Of a stretch of DNA of 64,000 bases, positions 45,863 to 54,808 are shown one piece after another. The notes under the pieces are model-generated. The model saw only the letters and a program-made list of their open reading frames with translations. It was not told the origin of the DNA and did not search any database. The position numbers were made by a program, and so were the translations under genes. Each line of letters begins with the position of its first letter. The stretch's first letter is position 1. Source of the DNA: Bacteroidota bacterium (lineage in GTDB: Bacteria > Bacteroidota > Bacteroidia > Bacteroidales > JAADJA01); contig JAHLKX010000003.1 of assembly GCA_020444515.1 (NCBI GenBank), positions 1-64,000 of the forward strand, written 5' to 3'.

Positions 45863-46158
45863 TTTTAGAAATTTTTTCATTTTGGGAAAAAGTTGATCAA
45901 AATTACAAACTAAAATCCAAAACAAGCAATCTAAATGATTAATTTCTAATCAACTAAAGTCATGGCACAATGATTGGCTATGTCAGAAGAAAGGTATGCG
46001 GTTAGTTTGAGTTATCAATATAAAACTGTTGATAAAAACGACTCTCCAACGACTAACCTTTTACTTTTCAGTAAATTAACAATTAAAGCAGTAAATAAGA
46101 TGTCTGTGGTGATTTAAAAAAATAGAATTTGATAAATGTAAGTAATTGATTATTTTTT

Positions 46159-46166
46159 TACTTTTG
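46159..46166 (+). promoter_or_regulatory. Proximal -7 element of the OmpA/TPR gene
   Basis: TACTTTTG, giving a leader of about 80 nt. The -33 position is weak. Confidence 0.4.
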
Positions 46167-46249
46167 ATGAAAATTACTAGACTAGACCAACATTGCAGAC
46201 ATTCGAATAAAAATTAACACACACATAAACAAAGTAAAATTTGTACATT

Positions 46250-48637
46250 ATGAAAAAAAATTATCAGATTGTATCAAAGGCCCTAATAATGGCAATTATA
46301 TTTATTTTGCCAATGTCATTATTAGCGCAAAATGCAAACCGGGAAGACGGAAGCGACAAATTATACTATCAGTGGTACATTAATGTTAACGGAGGTATTT
46401 CACAAGCCTATGGAGATATTTTATCTGGTAGCTGGCATGGTGACATGCTTTCAAATGATGATATCGAGTTTGGTTATGGAATCAGGCTTGGAAAACATAT
46501 CAGCCCTGTTTTTGGCATTTATGGATCCTATATCAACTCCCCTTTGACGGGTATCAGTGGAAAAGATACAAAAAACATGTATTTTGAAACCGATCTCTCT
46601 GATTTTATCCTGGGAACAACTGTTAGTTTTTCCAATCTTTTTTTCGGATACAAACCCAGGTTGATCAATATTTACGGAACCACAGGTATCGGCCTTGTTG
46701 ATTTTGATGCCTATGCTTATCGCCAGGACACAGATCCTCCTGAACAAGTAGGAGAAGGATATCCGGGTACCACCGAAACAATGATCCCAACAGGAGCCGG
46801 TGTTGATTTCAGGCTGAACAACCGGTGGGATATTAATTTGGAGACAACCATTCGTTGGTTCGATTCGGACAAACTGGACGGATATGTTAGTGGAGAAAAG
46901 AATGATGCTTACTTCTTCACTTCTCTTGGTGTTGGATACAGTTTCTGGAGGCCCAGCACGGGCGCCAAAATGCAAATTGAGACCGAACCGGCTATGCTCG
47001 CCTTACATGGTGACTCTATTCCTGTTACCATCAGAGGTAGTTTCCCGGATTCCTATAATAAAAGGGCAGTTGTTGATTTTACACCGGTTCTTAAATATGG
47101 TGACCAAAGTAAGCAATTAGAAACCCTCTATTTCCAGGGAGAAGATGTTGCTGAGGAATATCAAAAGCCGGGTGCTATAGTAATGCCGGATGCCGGTGGT
47201 TCATTTACCTATACAACTTATGTAAAGTATGAACCAGGAATGGATGTGTGTGAACTTTATGTTGAGCCTATGTCTAGTGTTAAAGGTCGGACACCTGGAT
47301 CAATGGGAGACCGTAAAATTGCGGATGGTCTCATCATGACTTCAAAACGGATGAATAACACAGAAAAAATCTTGCTGGCCGATCATGGTTATCAACGGGA
47401 TATCGTGGTTACTGAAACCGGAACAATTTATTACATCGTCAATAGACATAACATTAATTTCAGCTATAAACTCAATAAAACAGATATAGCAAAATCAGCC
47501 CTTTCAGAAATGGTTAACTTTATAGAAAAAGGTTGGGAGATAAAAAATATTGAAATCGATGCATGGGCGTCTCCCGAAGGTGAGGAATCGTTTAACCAGG
47601 GGTTGTCGGAACGCAGATCTGAAAGTGCTAAACAATATGTTCAAAAAGAATATGATCAGTATATTGCCAAAAAGGCCAAAGAGCTGGGTGTTTCTAAAGA
47701 AGAACTTTCACAAGAGCTGAATTTCGAATTGGCAGCCAATGGTGAAGATTGGGATGGATTTATGCGAGCATTGCAAAATTCAGATATCAAAGATAAAAAC
47801 ATCATTGCCAATGTGGTTAATTCACAATCCGATCCAACCAAGCGGGAGCAGGAAATCAGGAACATGACTGTTATTTATAAGGAAATTGAAGAAATGATCC
47901 TGCCTCCTTTGAGAAGGGCTGAAATTCATGTTAATTGTTATGAACCTTCACTTACCGATAATCAAATTGCACAATATGCCACAACCTCTCCCGATTCACT
48001 GAAAATTAGTGAACTCCTATATGCAGGTACCCTGACGGATGATCCGAATTCACAACTCAATATCTACAAATCAGTCATCGAACTTTATCCGGATGACTGG
48101 AGAGGATACAACAATGCAGGTTATGCCAGCATGGAATTGAATGATTATGATAATGCGGTATCCTATTTTTCAAAAGCCCGGTCACTCGCAGCTGAGGATG
48201 GTATTGTGTTAAACAACTCTGGTGCAATGGCTGCTAAGGCCAAAGATTATGACAAAGCACGTGAGTTATACATGGCTGCTCAAAAGAAAGGTGTTGATGT
48301 AAACTACAACATGGGTATTGTTAAAATTGCAGAAGGGAATTACAATGGCGCCATCAATTCATTTGGCGGTACCAAGTGCGACTATAACCTTGCCCTTGCA
48401 CATACGCTCAGTGGAAATTACAATGCAGCGACTTCCACATTGAATTGCGCTGAAAAAACGGGTGATGTATATTATCTGCAAGCAATCATTGGCGCAAGAA
48501 CAAACAATGATGCCATGGTTTTTGAAAATCTCAAGAAGGCAATTGGAGAAAATATCATGTATAAAGATACAGCCAAAGATGATAAGGAATTCATGAAATA
48601 CTATTCCAATCCCGACTTCATGAATATCGTAAAATAA
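46250..48637 (+). CDS. Outer-membrane protein with barrel, OmpA-like and TPR domains
   Basis: A 795-residue envelope protein. A signal peptide (to about residue 27) precedes an eight-strand-like barrel (about 35-235, WYINVNGGISQAYGD onward), then an Ig-like linker region (about 245-395). An OmpA-type peptidoglycan-binding domain (about 405-570) is marked by EIDAWASPEGEESFNQGLSE and SERRSESAKQYV. It carries a long helical insertion typical of Bacteroidota OmpA variants. The C-terminal TPR array spans about 600-760. It probably links outer membrane to cell wall and scaffolds other proteins. The start is ATG 46250, not the TTG three codons earlier. Monocistronic, ending at a bidirectional terminator. 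Confidence 0.8.
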   Translation: MKKNYQIVSKALIMAIIFILPMSLLAQNANREDGSDKLYYQWYINVNGGISQAYGDILSGSWHGDMLSNDDIEFGYGIRLGKHISPVFGIYGSYINSPLTGISGKDTKNMYFETDLSDFILGTTVSFSNLFFGYKPRLINIYGTTGIGLVDFDAYAYRQDTDPPEQVGEGYPGTTETMIPTGAGVDFRLNNRWDINLETTIRWFDSDKLDGYVSGEKNDAYFFTSLGVGYSFWRPSTGAKMQIETEPAMLALHGDSIPVTIRGSFPDSYNKRAVVDFTPVLKYGDQSKQLETLYFQGEDVAEEYQKPGAIVMPDAGGSFTYTTYVKYEPGMDVCELYVEPMSSVKGRTPGSMGDRKIADGLIMTSKRMNNTEKILLADHGYQRDIVVTETGTIYYIVNRHNINFSYKLNKTDIAKSALSEMVNFIEKGWEIKNIEIDAWASPEGEESFNQGLSERRSESAKQYVQKEYDQYIAKKAKELGVSKEELSQELNFELAANGEDWDGFMRALQNSDIKDKNIIANVVNSQSDPTKREQEIRNMTVIYKEIEEMILPPLRRAEIHVNCYEPSLTDNQIAQYATTSPDSLKISELLYAGTLTDDPNSQLNIYKSVIELYPDDWRGYNNAGYASMELNDYDNAVSYFSKARSLAAEDGIVLNNSGAMAAKAKDYDKARELYMAAQKKGVDVNYNMGIVKIAEGNYNGAINSFGGTKCDYNLALAHTLSGNYNAATSTLNCAEKTGDVYYLQAIIGARTNNDAMVFENLKKAIGENIMYKDTAKDDKEFMKYYSNPDFMNIVK

Positions 48638-48654
48638 TACAATTCTGATAATTG

Positions 48655-48686
48655 AAAAAGGCTGCTCCTCACCGGGCAGCCTTTTT
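48655..48686. terminator. Bidirectional terminator overlapping a 3' coding end
   Basis: AAAAAGGCTGC and GCAGCCTTTTT pair around a 10-base loop. The right arm also encodes the last residues (KKAAR) of the minus-strand methyltransferase, whose stop lies in the loop. Confidence 0.85.
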
Positions 48687-49214
48687 ATTTTGTCGTTTGT
48701 AATAAAAATGCCACAATACAATTCCTGCGCTAACACTTACATTCAGTGAATGTTTGGTACCGAATTGAGGAATCTCTATAAAGAGGTCAGCATAATCCAG
48801 AATAGCTTCTGAAACACCCTTTATTTCATTCCCAAAAACCAGTGCATACTTCATATCCTTTTCAACATTAAAATCATCAAGTAGCAGGCTATTTTCAACC
48901 TGCTCAATGAGTGCAATTCGGAATCCTTTGTTTTTGCATTTTTTTACTGCGTCCAGCGCGCTTTCGAAATAACTCCATTGAACAGATTCAGTGGCACCAA
49001 GGGCCGTTTTGTGGATTTCACGGTGTGGAGGTTTTGCCGTAATACCGCACAAATAGATAGCTTCTATCAAAAAAGAATCTGCAGTACGAAAAACTGATCC
49101 TATATTATTCAAACTCCTGATGTTATCCAAAATAATGATGATCGGGACTTTTTCCGCTTCATGAAAATCTTTGACTGATAACCGGTTTAATTCTTCATTT
49201 CTAAGTTTTCGCAT
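48669..49214 (-). CDS. TrmH/SpoU family RNA 2'-O-methyltransferase
   Basis: A SPOUT-fold methyltransferase of 181 residues from ATG 49214; an upstream ATG would add ten residues with no family likeness. The three SpoU motifs are visible: LDNIRSLNNIGSVFRTAD (motif 1), ALVFGNEIKGVSEAIL (motif 2) and IEIPQFGTKHSLNVSVSAGIVLW in pieces (motif 3), forming the knotted SAM site. The RNA target (tRNA G18 or rRNA) cannot be told. It diverges from mutS by about 90 bp. High confidence in the family. Confidence 0.9.
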   Translation of the reverse strand: MRKLRNEELNRLSVKDFHEAEKVPIIIILDNIRSLNNIGSVFRTADSFLIEAIYLCGITAKPPHREIHKTALGATESVQWSYFESALDAVKKCKNKGFRIALIEQVENSLLLDDFNVEKDMKYALVFGNEIKGVSEAILDYADLFIEIPQFGTKHSLNVSVSAGIVLWHFYYKRQNKKAAR

Positions 49215-49307
49215 GTGCTTTTTTTGCAAAATTAACAATGGCATCTAAAATGTGAATATAATTTCAGGATTTATACCATTTATCGTTATATTTTTGTTTT
49301 TTGAAAT

Positions 49308-51923
49308 ATGGCCGAGACAAAGAAAATAGCCGAAACTCCTTTGATGAAGCAATACAATGCCATCAAAGCAAAATATCCAGATGCGCTCTTGCTTTTCAGG
49401 GTGGGTGATTTTTATGAAACCTTTGGAGAGGATGCAGTGAGAGCATCGAAAGTACTGGGTATCGTGCTGACCAAAAGAGCAAATGGGGCTGCCTCTTATG
49501 TTGATCTTGCCGGATTCCCACATCACTCACTGGACACCTACTTGCCGAAACTGGTTCGTGCAGGTCATCGTGTTGCGATCTGCGATCAGCTTGAAGATCC
49601 AAAGCTCGCAAAGAAAATTGTTAAGCGAGGAGTAACGGAATTGGTAACACCTGGTGTTACATACAATGATAATGTTTTAGAAAACAACCGGAATAATTTC
49701 CTGGCTGCCATTCATTTCAATGAAACCAAATCCGGTGTCTCATTTTTGGATGTATCAACGGGAGAATTCCTGGTGGCCCAGGGAAGCAATGAATACATTG
49801 ATAAACTCATACAGAGTTTCAAACCCAGTGAAGTAATCGTCCAACGTGAAAAGGTTAGTGATTTTAAAATGGCTTTTGGGAACCAGTTTTATGTTAACAC
49901 TTTTGAAGAATGGATATTCTCAACAGAATTTACCCACGACCTGCTGCTCAACCATTTTGGGACCAAAAGCCTGAAGGGATTCGGGGTGGAGGATCTCAGA
50001 TTGGGTAACATTGCCGCTGGGGTTATTCTTCACTATTTAAAAGAGACCCACCATGAGCAATCGGATCATATTTCAAAAATGGCCCGGATCGAAGAGGAGC
50101 ACTATGTGTGGCTTGATAAGTTCTCGATCAAGAACCTGGAACTAGTCCATTCACCCAATGAACAAGCTGTAACCCTTCTTCAGACACTTGATCAAAGTGC
50201 CACCCCTATGGGATCCAGAATGCTTCGCCGATGGATGGTACTCCCATTGAAAGATAAAAAACCCATTGAACGAAGGCTGGACATGGTTGATTATTTTTCA
50301 GGACATCCCGATGAAATGGAGACGCTCAGACAGGAATTGAAGTCATTCGGTGACCTTGAAAGATTGATTTCCAAAGTAGCCATCGGTAAAGTATCTCCCC
50401 GCGAGATCCTCAAAATAAAGGAAGCCCTCATCATTGCAGGAAAGATAAAAACAGATTACAGCAAATCCGGTAATCCAGCGTTGCAAAGTTTGCTGGATAG
50501 GATCAATCATCTTCCCTCTGTTATCGAACAAATTGAAAACACATTGCATGAAGATCCCCCGGCAGTGGTCGCCAAAGGACATGTGATTGCCGGCGGTGTC
50601 TCAAAAGATCTTGATGAATTGCGTGATATTGTGCATTCGGGGAAGGACTACCTGATCAAAATTCAGCAGCGAGAAATAGAAAAGACCGGCATCAGTTCAC
50701 TAAAAATTGGCTATAACAATGTTTTCGGATATTACCTTGAAGTAACGCATACCCATCGGGAAAAAGTGCCTGAAAGCTGGCATCGCAAGCAAACACTCAC
50801 CAACTCCGAGCGGTACATTACAGAAGAATTAAAAGAGTATGAATCAAAAATCCTGGGTGCCGAAGATAAAATTTTGTCTCTCGAAATCCGGCTCTTCAAT
50901 GACCTTGTTCTCAGTATTTCAGATTATATTCAACCGATCCAGACCAATGCCCAGGTTATAGCCCAGCTGGATACCCTACTATCTTTTTCCTTTGTATCAC
51001 GAACAAATCATTATTCGCGACCCGAAATCAACGACTCTTATACCATTGATATCAAGGGTGGGCGCCATCCTGTTATTGAAACACAAATGCCTGTTGGGGA
51101 AAAATACATTCCCAATGACATTTATCTTGATAACACGAAACAGCAAATACTCATCATAACAGGACCGAATATGTCGGGTAAATCTGCACTTCTGCGTCAG
51201 ACAGCATTGATTGCCCTCATGGCTCAAATGGGATGTTTTGTTCCTGCGGAAAAAGCGAAGATTGGAATCGTTGATAAGGTTTTTACCCGGATAGGTGCTT
51301 CTGACAACCTTTCGCTGGGAGAATCAACTTTCATGGTAGAAATGATCGAGACATCCAGTATTTTAAATAATCTCTCAGAACGAAGTCTAATTTTATTGGA
51401 TGAGATCGGGCGCGGTACCAGCACCTACGACGGCATTTCCATTGCGTGGTCCATTACCGAATTCCTGCATGAACACCCATTGTTCAAAGCAAAGGTTCTA
51501 TTTGCAACCCATTATCATGAGCTTAACGAGATGGCAGCTAACTTTCAAAGGGTCAAGAATTATCATGTATCAATCAAAGAAATCAATAATCAGATTATCT
51601 TTCTAAGAAAGATCATGCCCGGCGGGAGTGAACATAGCTTTGGCATCCATGTAGCTAAGATGGCAGGAATGCCCCAAATCATTATTGAACGGGCCAACCA
51701 GCTGCTTAAAGTCTTTGAAAAATCACACAGCAGCGAGGAACTAAAGAAAAAGGCCGCCAATGTTCAATCCACCAAAAACAATTTCCAATTGAGTTTTATT
51801 CAGTTGGATGATCCACTATTGCAGCAGATTAAAGAAGATATACTGAATACCGATATCAATACACTGACCCCGGTAGAAGCTCTGATGAAACTCAATGAGA
51901 TAAAAAAACTATTGGGTAAATAA
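49308..51923 (+). CDS. mutS: DNA mismatch repair protein MutS
   Basis: MutS recognises mismatches as a dimer and recruits MutL. The 871-residue protein contains the mismatch-binding domain with the Phe-x-Glu of FRVGDFYETFGEDA, the connector, lever and clamp domains, and the ATPase domain. There Walker A is GPNMSGKSA at about 619 and Walker B LLDEIGRGTSTYDG at about 697-710. A helix-turn-helix tail ends EALMKLNEIKKLLGK. mutL is not in the window. Its stop lies 2 bp from that of convergent aqpZ, leaving no room for a separate terminator. Confidence 0.98.
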   Translation: MAETKKIAETPLMKQYNAIKAKYPDALLLFRVGDFYETFGEDAVRASKVLGIVLTKRANGAASYVDLAGFPHHSLDTYLPKLVRAGHRVAICDQLEDPKLAKKIVKRGVTELVTPGVTYNDNVLENNRNNFLAAIHFNETKSGVSFLDVSTGEFLVAQGSNEYIDKLIQSFKPSEVIVQREKVSDFKMAFGNQFYVNTFEEWIFSTEFTHDLLLNHFGTKSLKGFGVEDLRLGNIAAGVILHYLKETHHEQSDHISKMARIEEEHYVWLDKFSIKNLELVHSPNEQAVTLLQTLDQSATPMGSRMLRRWMVLPLKDKKPIERRLDMVDYFSGHPDEMETLRQELKSFGDLERLISKVAIGKVSPREILKIKEALIIAGKIKTDYSKSGNPALQSLLDRINHLPSVIEQIENTLHEDPPAVVAKGHVIAGGVSKDLDELRDIVHSGKDYLIKIQQREIEKTGISSLKIGYNNVFGYYLEVTHTHREKVPESWHRKQTLTNSERYITEELKEYESKILGAEDKILSLEIRLFNDLVLSISDYIQPIQTNAQVIAQLDTLLSFSFVSRTNHYSRPEINDSYTIDIKGGRHPVIETQMPVGEKYIPNDIYLDNTKQQILIITGPNMSGKSALLRQTALIALMAQMGCFVPAEKAKIGIVDKVFTRIGASDNLSLGESTFMVEMIETSSILNNLSERSLILLDEIGRGTSTYDGISIAWSITEFLHEHPLFKAKVLFATHYHELNEMAANFQRVKNYHVSIKEINNQIIFLRKIMPGGSEHSFGIHVAKMAGMPQIIIERANQLLKVFEKSHSSEELKKKAANVQSTKNNFQLSFIQLDDPLLQQIKEDILNTDINTLTPVEALMKLNEIKKLLGK

Positions 51924-51925
51924 AA

Positions 51926-52624
51926 TTATTTATCCTTCCCTAACCAGACATAGAGCCAACCTCCCAAAATTCCACCGATGATGGGTGCTAACCAAAACAA
52001 CCATAACTGACTGAAGGCCCAGGCATCAGCATAAAGGGCAACGCCAGTACTTCTGGCAGGATTAACCGATGTATTGGATACCGGAATACTGATCAGGTGT
52101 ATGAGGGTAAGCCCCAGCCCAATGGCAATTGGAGCGAATCCTTTGGGTGCTCTTGGTTCAGTTGAACCCATAATGATCACAAGGAACATAGCGGTCATTA
52201 CGATCTCAGTAATGATCACTGAAATCATGGAAAATCCTCCCGGGGAATGTTCGCCATACCCATTGGAAGCAAATCCTCCTGCTGAAACAAAATCATCTTT
52301 ACCACTTACAATGAGATACAAAACACCACCTGCAGCAATAGCGCCAATTACCTGTGAAATTATATAGGGTAGCACTTCGTTTCCCGGAAACCGTTTTCCG
52401 GCCCATAATCCAACGGTAACTGCAGGATTAAAATGGGCTCCCGAAATATGCCCAACGGCAAAAGCCATCGTCAACACTGTCAATCCAAAGGCCAAAGCAA
52501 CGCCGGCAAAACCAATTCCAAGTTCAGGATAGGCGGCTGCCAGCACAGCGCTACCACAGCCACCCAATACCAGCCAGAAAGTGCCAAAAAATTCTGCACC
52601 GGTTTTTTTTATAATTCCGTTCAT
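51926..52624 (-). CDS. aqpZ: Aquaporin Z
   Basis: A six-helix MIP-family water channel of 232 residues. Both NPA boxes are present: HFNPAV (N66-A68) and SVNPARS (N188-A190 with the selectivity-filter arginine R191). The bulky residues near the filter and the absence of the larger glycerol-facilitator loops favour water over glycerol. Monocistronic and convergent with mutS; the 213 bp upstream to the tRNA genes hold no other gene. Confidence 0.94.
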   Translation of the reverse strand: MNGIIKKTGAEFFGTFWLVLGGCGSAVLAAAYPELGIGFAGVALAFGLTVLTMAFAVGHISGAHFNPAVTVGLWAGKRFPGNEVLPYIISQVIGAIAAGGVLYLIVSGKDDFVSAGGFASNGYGEHSPGGFSMISVIITEIVMTAMFLVIIMGSTEPRAPKGFAPIAIGLGLTLIHLISIPVSNTSVNPARSTGVALYADAWAFSQLWLFWLAPIIGGILGGWLYVWLGKDK

Positions 52625-52790
52625 GATGAATGTTTTAGTTGGTACTTAAATAAAAATAGAAGTGAAGAAATTTTAGTTTAAATATTGTGCTATTGCACAT
52701 TTTAGTCGATTAAAAATATATATAATTTTAATGCTAAATTACATTGGGTAAAAAAAACAACATACCCTCATCAAAAAACTCAAATTTTTA

Positions 52791-52820
52791 TTGGCAGAAA
52801 AATATTTTTATATACATTTG
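52791..52820 (+). promoter_or_regulatory. Promoter of the tRNA genes
   Basis: TTG at 52791-52793, 19 bp spacer, TACATTTG at 52813-52820. It is a full consensus match, and the tRNA starts 18 bp downstream. Confidence 0.75.
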
Positions 52821-52837
52821 CACTCCATTTCGGAAAT

Positions 52838-52910
<73 letters not shown>

Positions 52911-52925
52911 CAAAAAAAGTGAAGG

Positions 52926-52954
52926 TATCTCTCAGGCTTGAGAGATATTTTTTT
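52926..52954 (+). terminator. Terminator-like hairpin between the two tRNAs
   Basis: TATCTCTCA-GGCT-TGAGAGATA followed by TTTTTTT. If efficient, it would separate tRNA-Gly from tRNA-Leu, yet no promoter fits in the few bases before tRNA-Leu, so read-through or processing may be needed. Confidence 0.8.
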
Positions 52955-52962
52955 GAAATCAT

Positions 52963-53047
52963 GCCCGGGTGGTGGAATTGGTAGACACGTTGGACTTAAA
53001 ATCCAATGGCCATTGCGGCCGTGCGGGTTCAAGTCCCGCCCCGGGTA
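52963..53047 (+). tRNA. tRNA-Leu (TAA)
   Basis: 85-nt class II cloverleaf: acceptor GCCCGGG pairs with CCCGGGT, anticodon loop ACTTAAAAT with anticodon TAA, long variable arm, T-arm GCGGG-TTCAAGT-CCCGC, discriminator A. No CCA is encoded. Its 3' end is repeated downstream at 53328-53374. Confidence 0.96.
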
Positions 53048-53050
53048 CTG

Positions 53051-53079
53051 AAAGGGTATTTTTTAAATACCCTTTTTTT
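53051..53079 (+). terminator. Terminator after tRNA-Leu
   Basis: AAAGGGTATTT-TTT-AAATACCCTTT followed by more T. It lies directly after the tRNA. Confidence 0.88.
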
Positions 53080-53094
53080 ATTAAATCAAGGCGA

Positions 53095-53326
53095 ATGTAT
53101 TTTGTTTATGCTATTAAAAGGATTCAACGTAAATATATTTACATTGGAATTACTGATAATCCCAAACGCAAGCTTAACCAAAATCAACAAGGTTATGAAA
53201 ATTACAAAGCCTAACAATCCCTCCAAATTAGTTCTACTCAAAGGTTTTGATTCCAGACCAGATGCACGAAAAAGGGAGAAGTATCTAAATTCAGGCTTCG
53301 GAAAAGAATTTCATTATTCAATCTAA
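53095..53326 (+). pseudogene. GIY-YIG endonuclease gene with a frameshift
   Basis: The frame from ATG 53095 gives MYFVYAIKRIQRKYIYIGIT, the Y-V-Y...Y-I-G pattern of a small GIY-YIG nuclease, then NPKRKLNQNQQGY, before it stops at 53214. The rest of the family's C-terminus (TKPNNPSKLVLLKGFD, then ARKREKYLNSGFGKEF) continues in the +1 frame to a stop at 53326. Removing one A from the AAAA run at 53198-53201 would join the two halves as GYEITKPNNP. A normal member is about 77-80 residues, which matches the joined length. It is either a decayed gene, a sequencing error or a frameshifted product. It is flanked by tRNA-Leu and a copy of that tRNA's 3' end. Confidence 0.8.
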
Positions 53327-53327
53327 A

Positions 53328-53374
53328 GTGCGGGTCTGCCTGCCAGCAGGCTGGTTCAAGTCCGCTTCCGGGTA
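53328..53374 (+). repeat. Interrupted copy of the tRNA-Leu 3' end
   Basis: GTGCGGG followed, after a 19-20-bp palindromic insert, by GTTCAAGTCCGCTTCCGGGTA. Compare tRNA-Leu 53021-53047, where GTGCGGG is continuous with TTCAAGTCCCGCCCCGGGTA. The insert contains CCTGC-CA-GCAGG. It cannot fold into a full tRNA, so it is a remnant or attachment-like duplicate. Confidence 0.75.
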
Positions 53375-53381
53375 AAAAAAT

Positions 53382-53402
53382 GGCGCTTACAGCGCCTTTT
53401 TT
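53382..53402 (+). terminator. Terminator after the tRNA-Leu 3'-end copy
   Basis: GGCGCT-TAC-AGCGCC followed by TTTTTT. It may be the original terminator of tRNA-Leu before the intervening segment arrived. Confidence 0.85.
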
Positions 53403-53567
53403 GTTCTAAGATTATAATTTGTTTTCAACTTTGCATTTTGAAGCAAACTGGTTTTATATACATTACCTTTTCATTCAGCTTGTCGCATGCTAAACTATTT
53501 TTTTCATTTTATCAAAATTCAATCGAGTTAAGATTGTAGATTATAAAAGGCCAATTAAAAAAATCAA

Positions 53568-53891
53568 TTAGATCTCATCGATCTTAGCCGCCAGGATAAA
53601 ATCATTTTTCGATAGACCTCCGATTGCATGGGTACTTAACGAAACGTCTACTTTTTTGTATTGAATGCAAAGATTAGGATGATGATTTTCTTTTTCGGCA
53701 AGGAGCGCAATTTGATTGGCAAATGCCATTCCTCTATTAAAATTTTCAAAGAGGAAAGATTTGTGTATTGATTGATCATCTTTAACGCTCCATCCCTGGC
53801 TCAGCTCCTCCTGAAGACGAATGATATCTTTATGATCCAAGGGATCTTCCCCACCTTCACAGGGTTTACAATGCATTTCTTTGAGTTCCAT
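53568..53891 (-). CDS. 4a-hydroxytetrahydrobiopterin dehydratase (pterin-4a-carbinolamine dehydratase)
   Basis: The 107-residue product from ATG 53891 matches the PCD/PhhB fold, which recycles the oxidised pterin cofactor of aromatic amino acid hydroxylases. The active-site histidines are H70-H71 in KENHHPN, with H88 in STHAIGGLS. The frame could extend to an ATG at 53999, but the added 36 residues show no family likeness. No phenylalanine hydroxylase gene is in the window, so the physiological partner is unknown. Length agrees with the family (about 100). Confidence 0.9.
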   Translation of the reverse strand: MELKEMHCKPCEGGEDPLDHKDIIRLQEELSQGWSVKDDQSIHKSFLFENFNRGMAFANQIALLAEKENHHPNLCIQYKKVDVSLSTHAIGGLSKNDFILAAKIDEI

Positions 53892-54277
53892 ATTATTTTT
53901 TAAGATGGCAGTATTGGAAAAATCATGCCATACACAATTTGGGTTTCTGTAATACAATTCAATCACCCATCCAAACCATATTGCAGAATATAATAACATT
54001 TATTTGATATGTGAAGAAATATCAATAGGGATTATAGCTGGTTATAAAATACACACAATGTGTGGTAAATCCACAGAACATAAAATCATACCCCTGGATT
54101 TAAAACATGCTCATTTTAAACATGATGCAATCTTTTAAAAGTATCGGGATGATCTAAGATACTTAAATTAAATAAATTATTAATGGCTGGTTTCAGAGGA
54201 ATTTTCATCATTAAAAATTCAAGTAAAAAAAATCATAGTCTGCATCATTTTTGACCTAAAATGAAAAAATTATAAAT
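53892..54277. other. 386-bp gene-free divergent region
   Basis: AT-rich sequence between the divergent dehydratase and glycine-zipper genes. It contains a perfect short inverted repeat CACACA-A-TGTGTG at 54052-54064 that could be an operator. No consensus promoter or further gene is evident. Confidence 0.5.
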
Positions 54278-54766
54278 ATGAATTCAGTAATTGGTATTTA
54301 TCACACACATGAAGAAGCAATTAATGCAGTTAGATTGCTTAAAGGAGATGATATCCCCGATGAAAGTCTTTCATTGATGGGAAAAACTTCTATTCATCCA
54401 ACAAAAGAAGGATTGACAGAACACGCTAACCTCAAGGAGGCACCGGTAGCCATAGGCGCTATAGCAGGCCCAGTATTAGGTGTACTCACTGGTGTGGGTA
54501 TATTTGCCATTCCAGGTCTGGGCTTTCTCTATGGGGCAGGGGCATTGGTCGGAGCGCTCGCAGGTTTGGACTTTGGTCTGGTAGGTGGAGGTATCATCAG
54601 CCTATTGGCTACCCTCGGGATTAGAGAAAATTATCAGATCAAACTCAAGGAGCACCTGGATGAAGGCAAAGTAATTTTGATCGTAAAAGGTAACAAAGAA
54701 ATAATTGATAAAGCCCATAAAATATTACAGGACTATAATAAACACCATGAGTTGATGCATGCATGA
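54278..54766 (+). CDS. Glycine-zipper membrane protein, general-stress-protein-like
   Basis: The 162-residue protein begins MNSVIGIYHTHEEAINAVRLL, resembling the N-terminal domain of general stress protein 17M/YflT-type proteins. A glycine-rich hydrophobic centre (about 66-113, GAIAGPVLGVLTGVGIFAIP and repeats of GxxxG) would form two membrane helices or a glycine zipper. The C-terminus (about 115-162) resembles the start of a ferredoxin-like GSP domain (LDEGKVILIVKGNKE). A stress role is inferred from relatives; no mechanism is known. Monocistronic. Confidence 0.6.
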   Translation: MNSVIGIYHTHEEAINAVRLLKGDDIPDESLSLMGKTSIHPTKEGLTEHANLKEAPVAIGAIAGPVLGVLTGVGIFAIPGLGFLYGAGALVGALAGLDFGLVGGGIISLLATLGIRENYQIKLKEHLDEGKVILIVKGNKEIIDKAHKILQDYNKHHELMHA

Positions 54767-54808
54767 TTATTAACTCAATCGTATCTTTTTGACTGAGCGG
54801 AGGTTAAT

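Larger units (their letters stand above)
45804..46249. other. 446-bp gene-free stretch with two promoter candidates
   Basis: AT-rich sequence between the dNK stop and the OmpA/TPR gene. It contains promoter-like elements at 45831-45862 and 46159-46166. Transcription from the first would give a leader of about 380 nt. No reading frame or stable hairpin stands out. Confidence 0.6.

Noticed and set aside
53328-53374. A third tRNA gene
   Set aside because: Only the 3' part of a tRNA is present and it is split by a palindrome; no acceptor 5' strand, D-arm or anticodon arm can be found.
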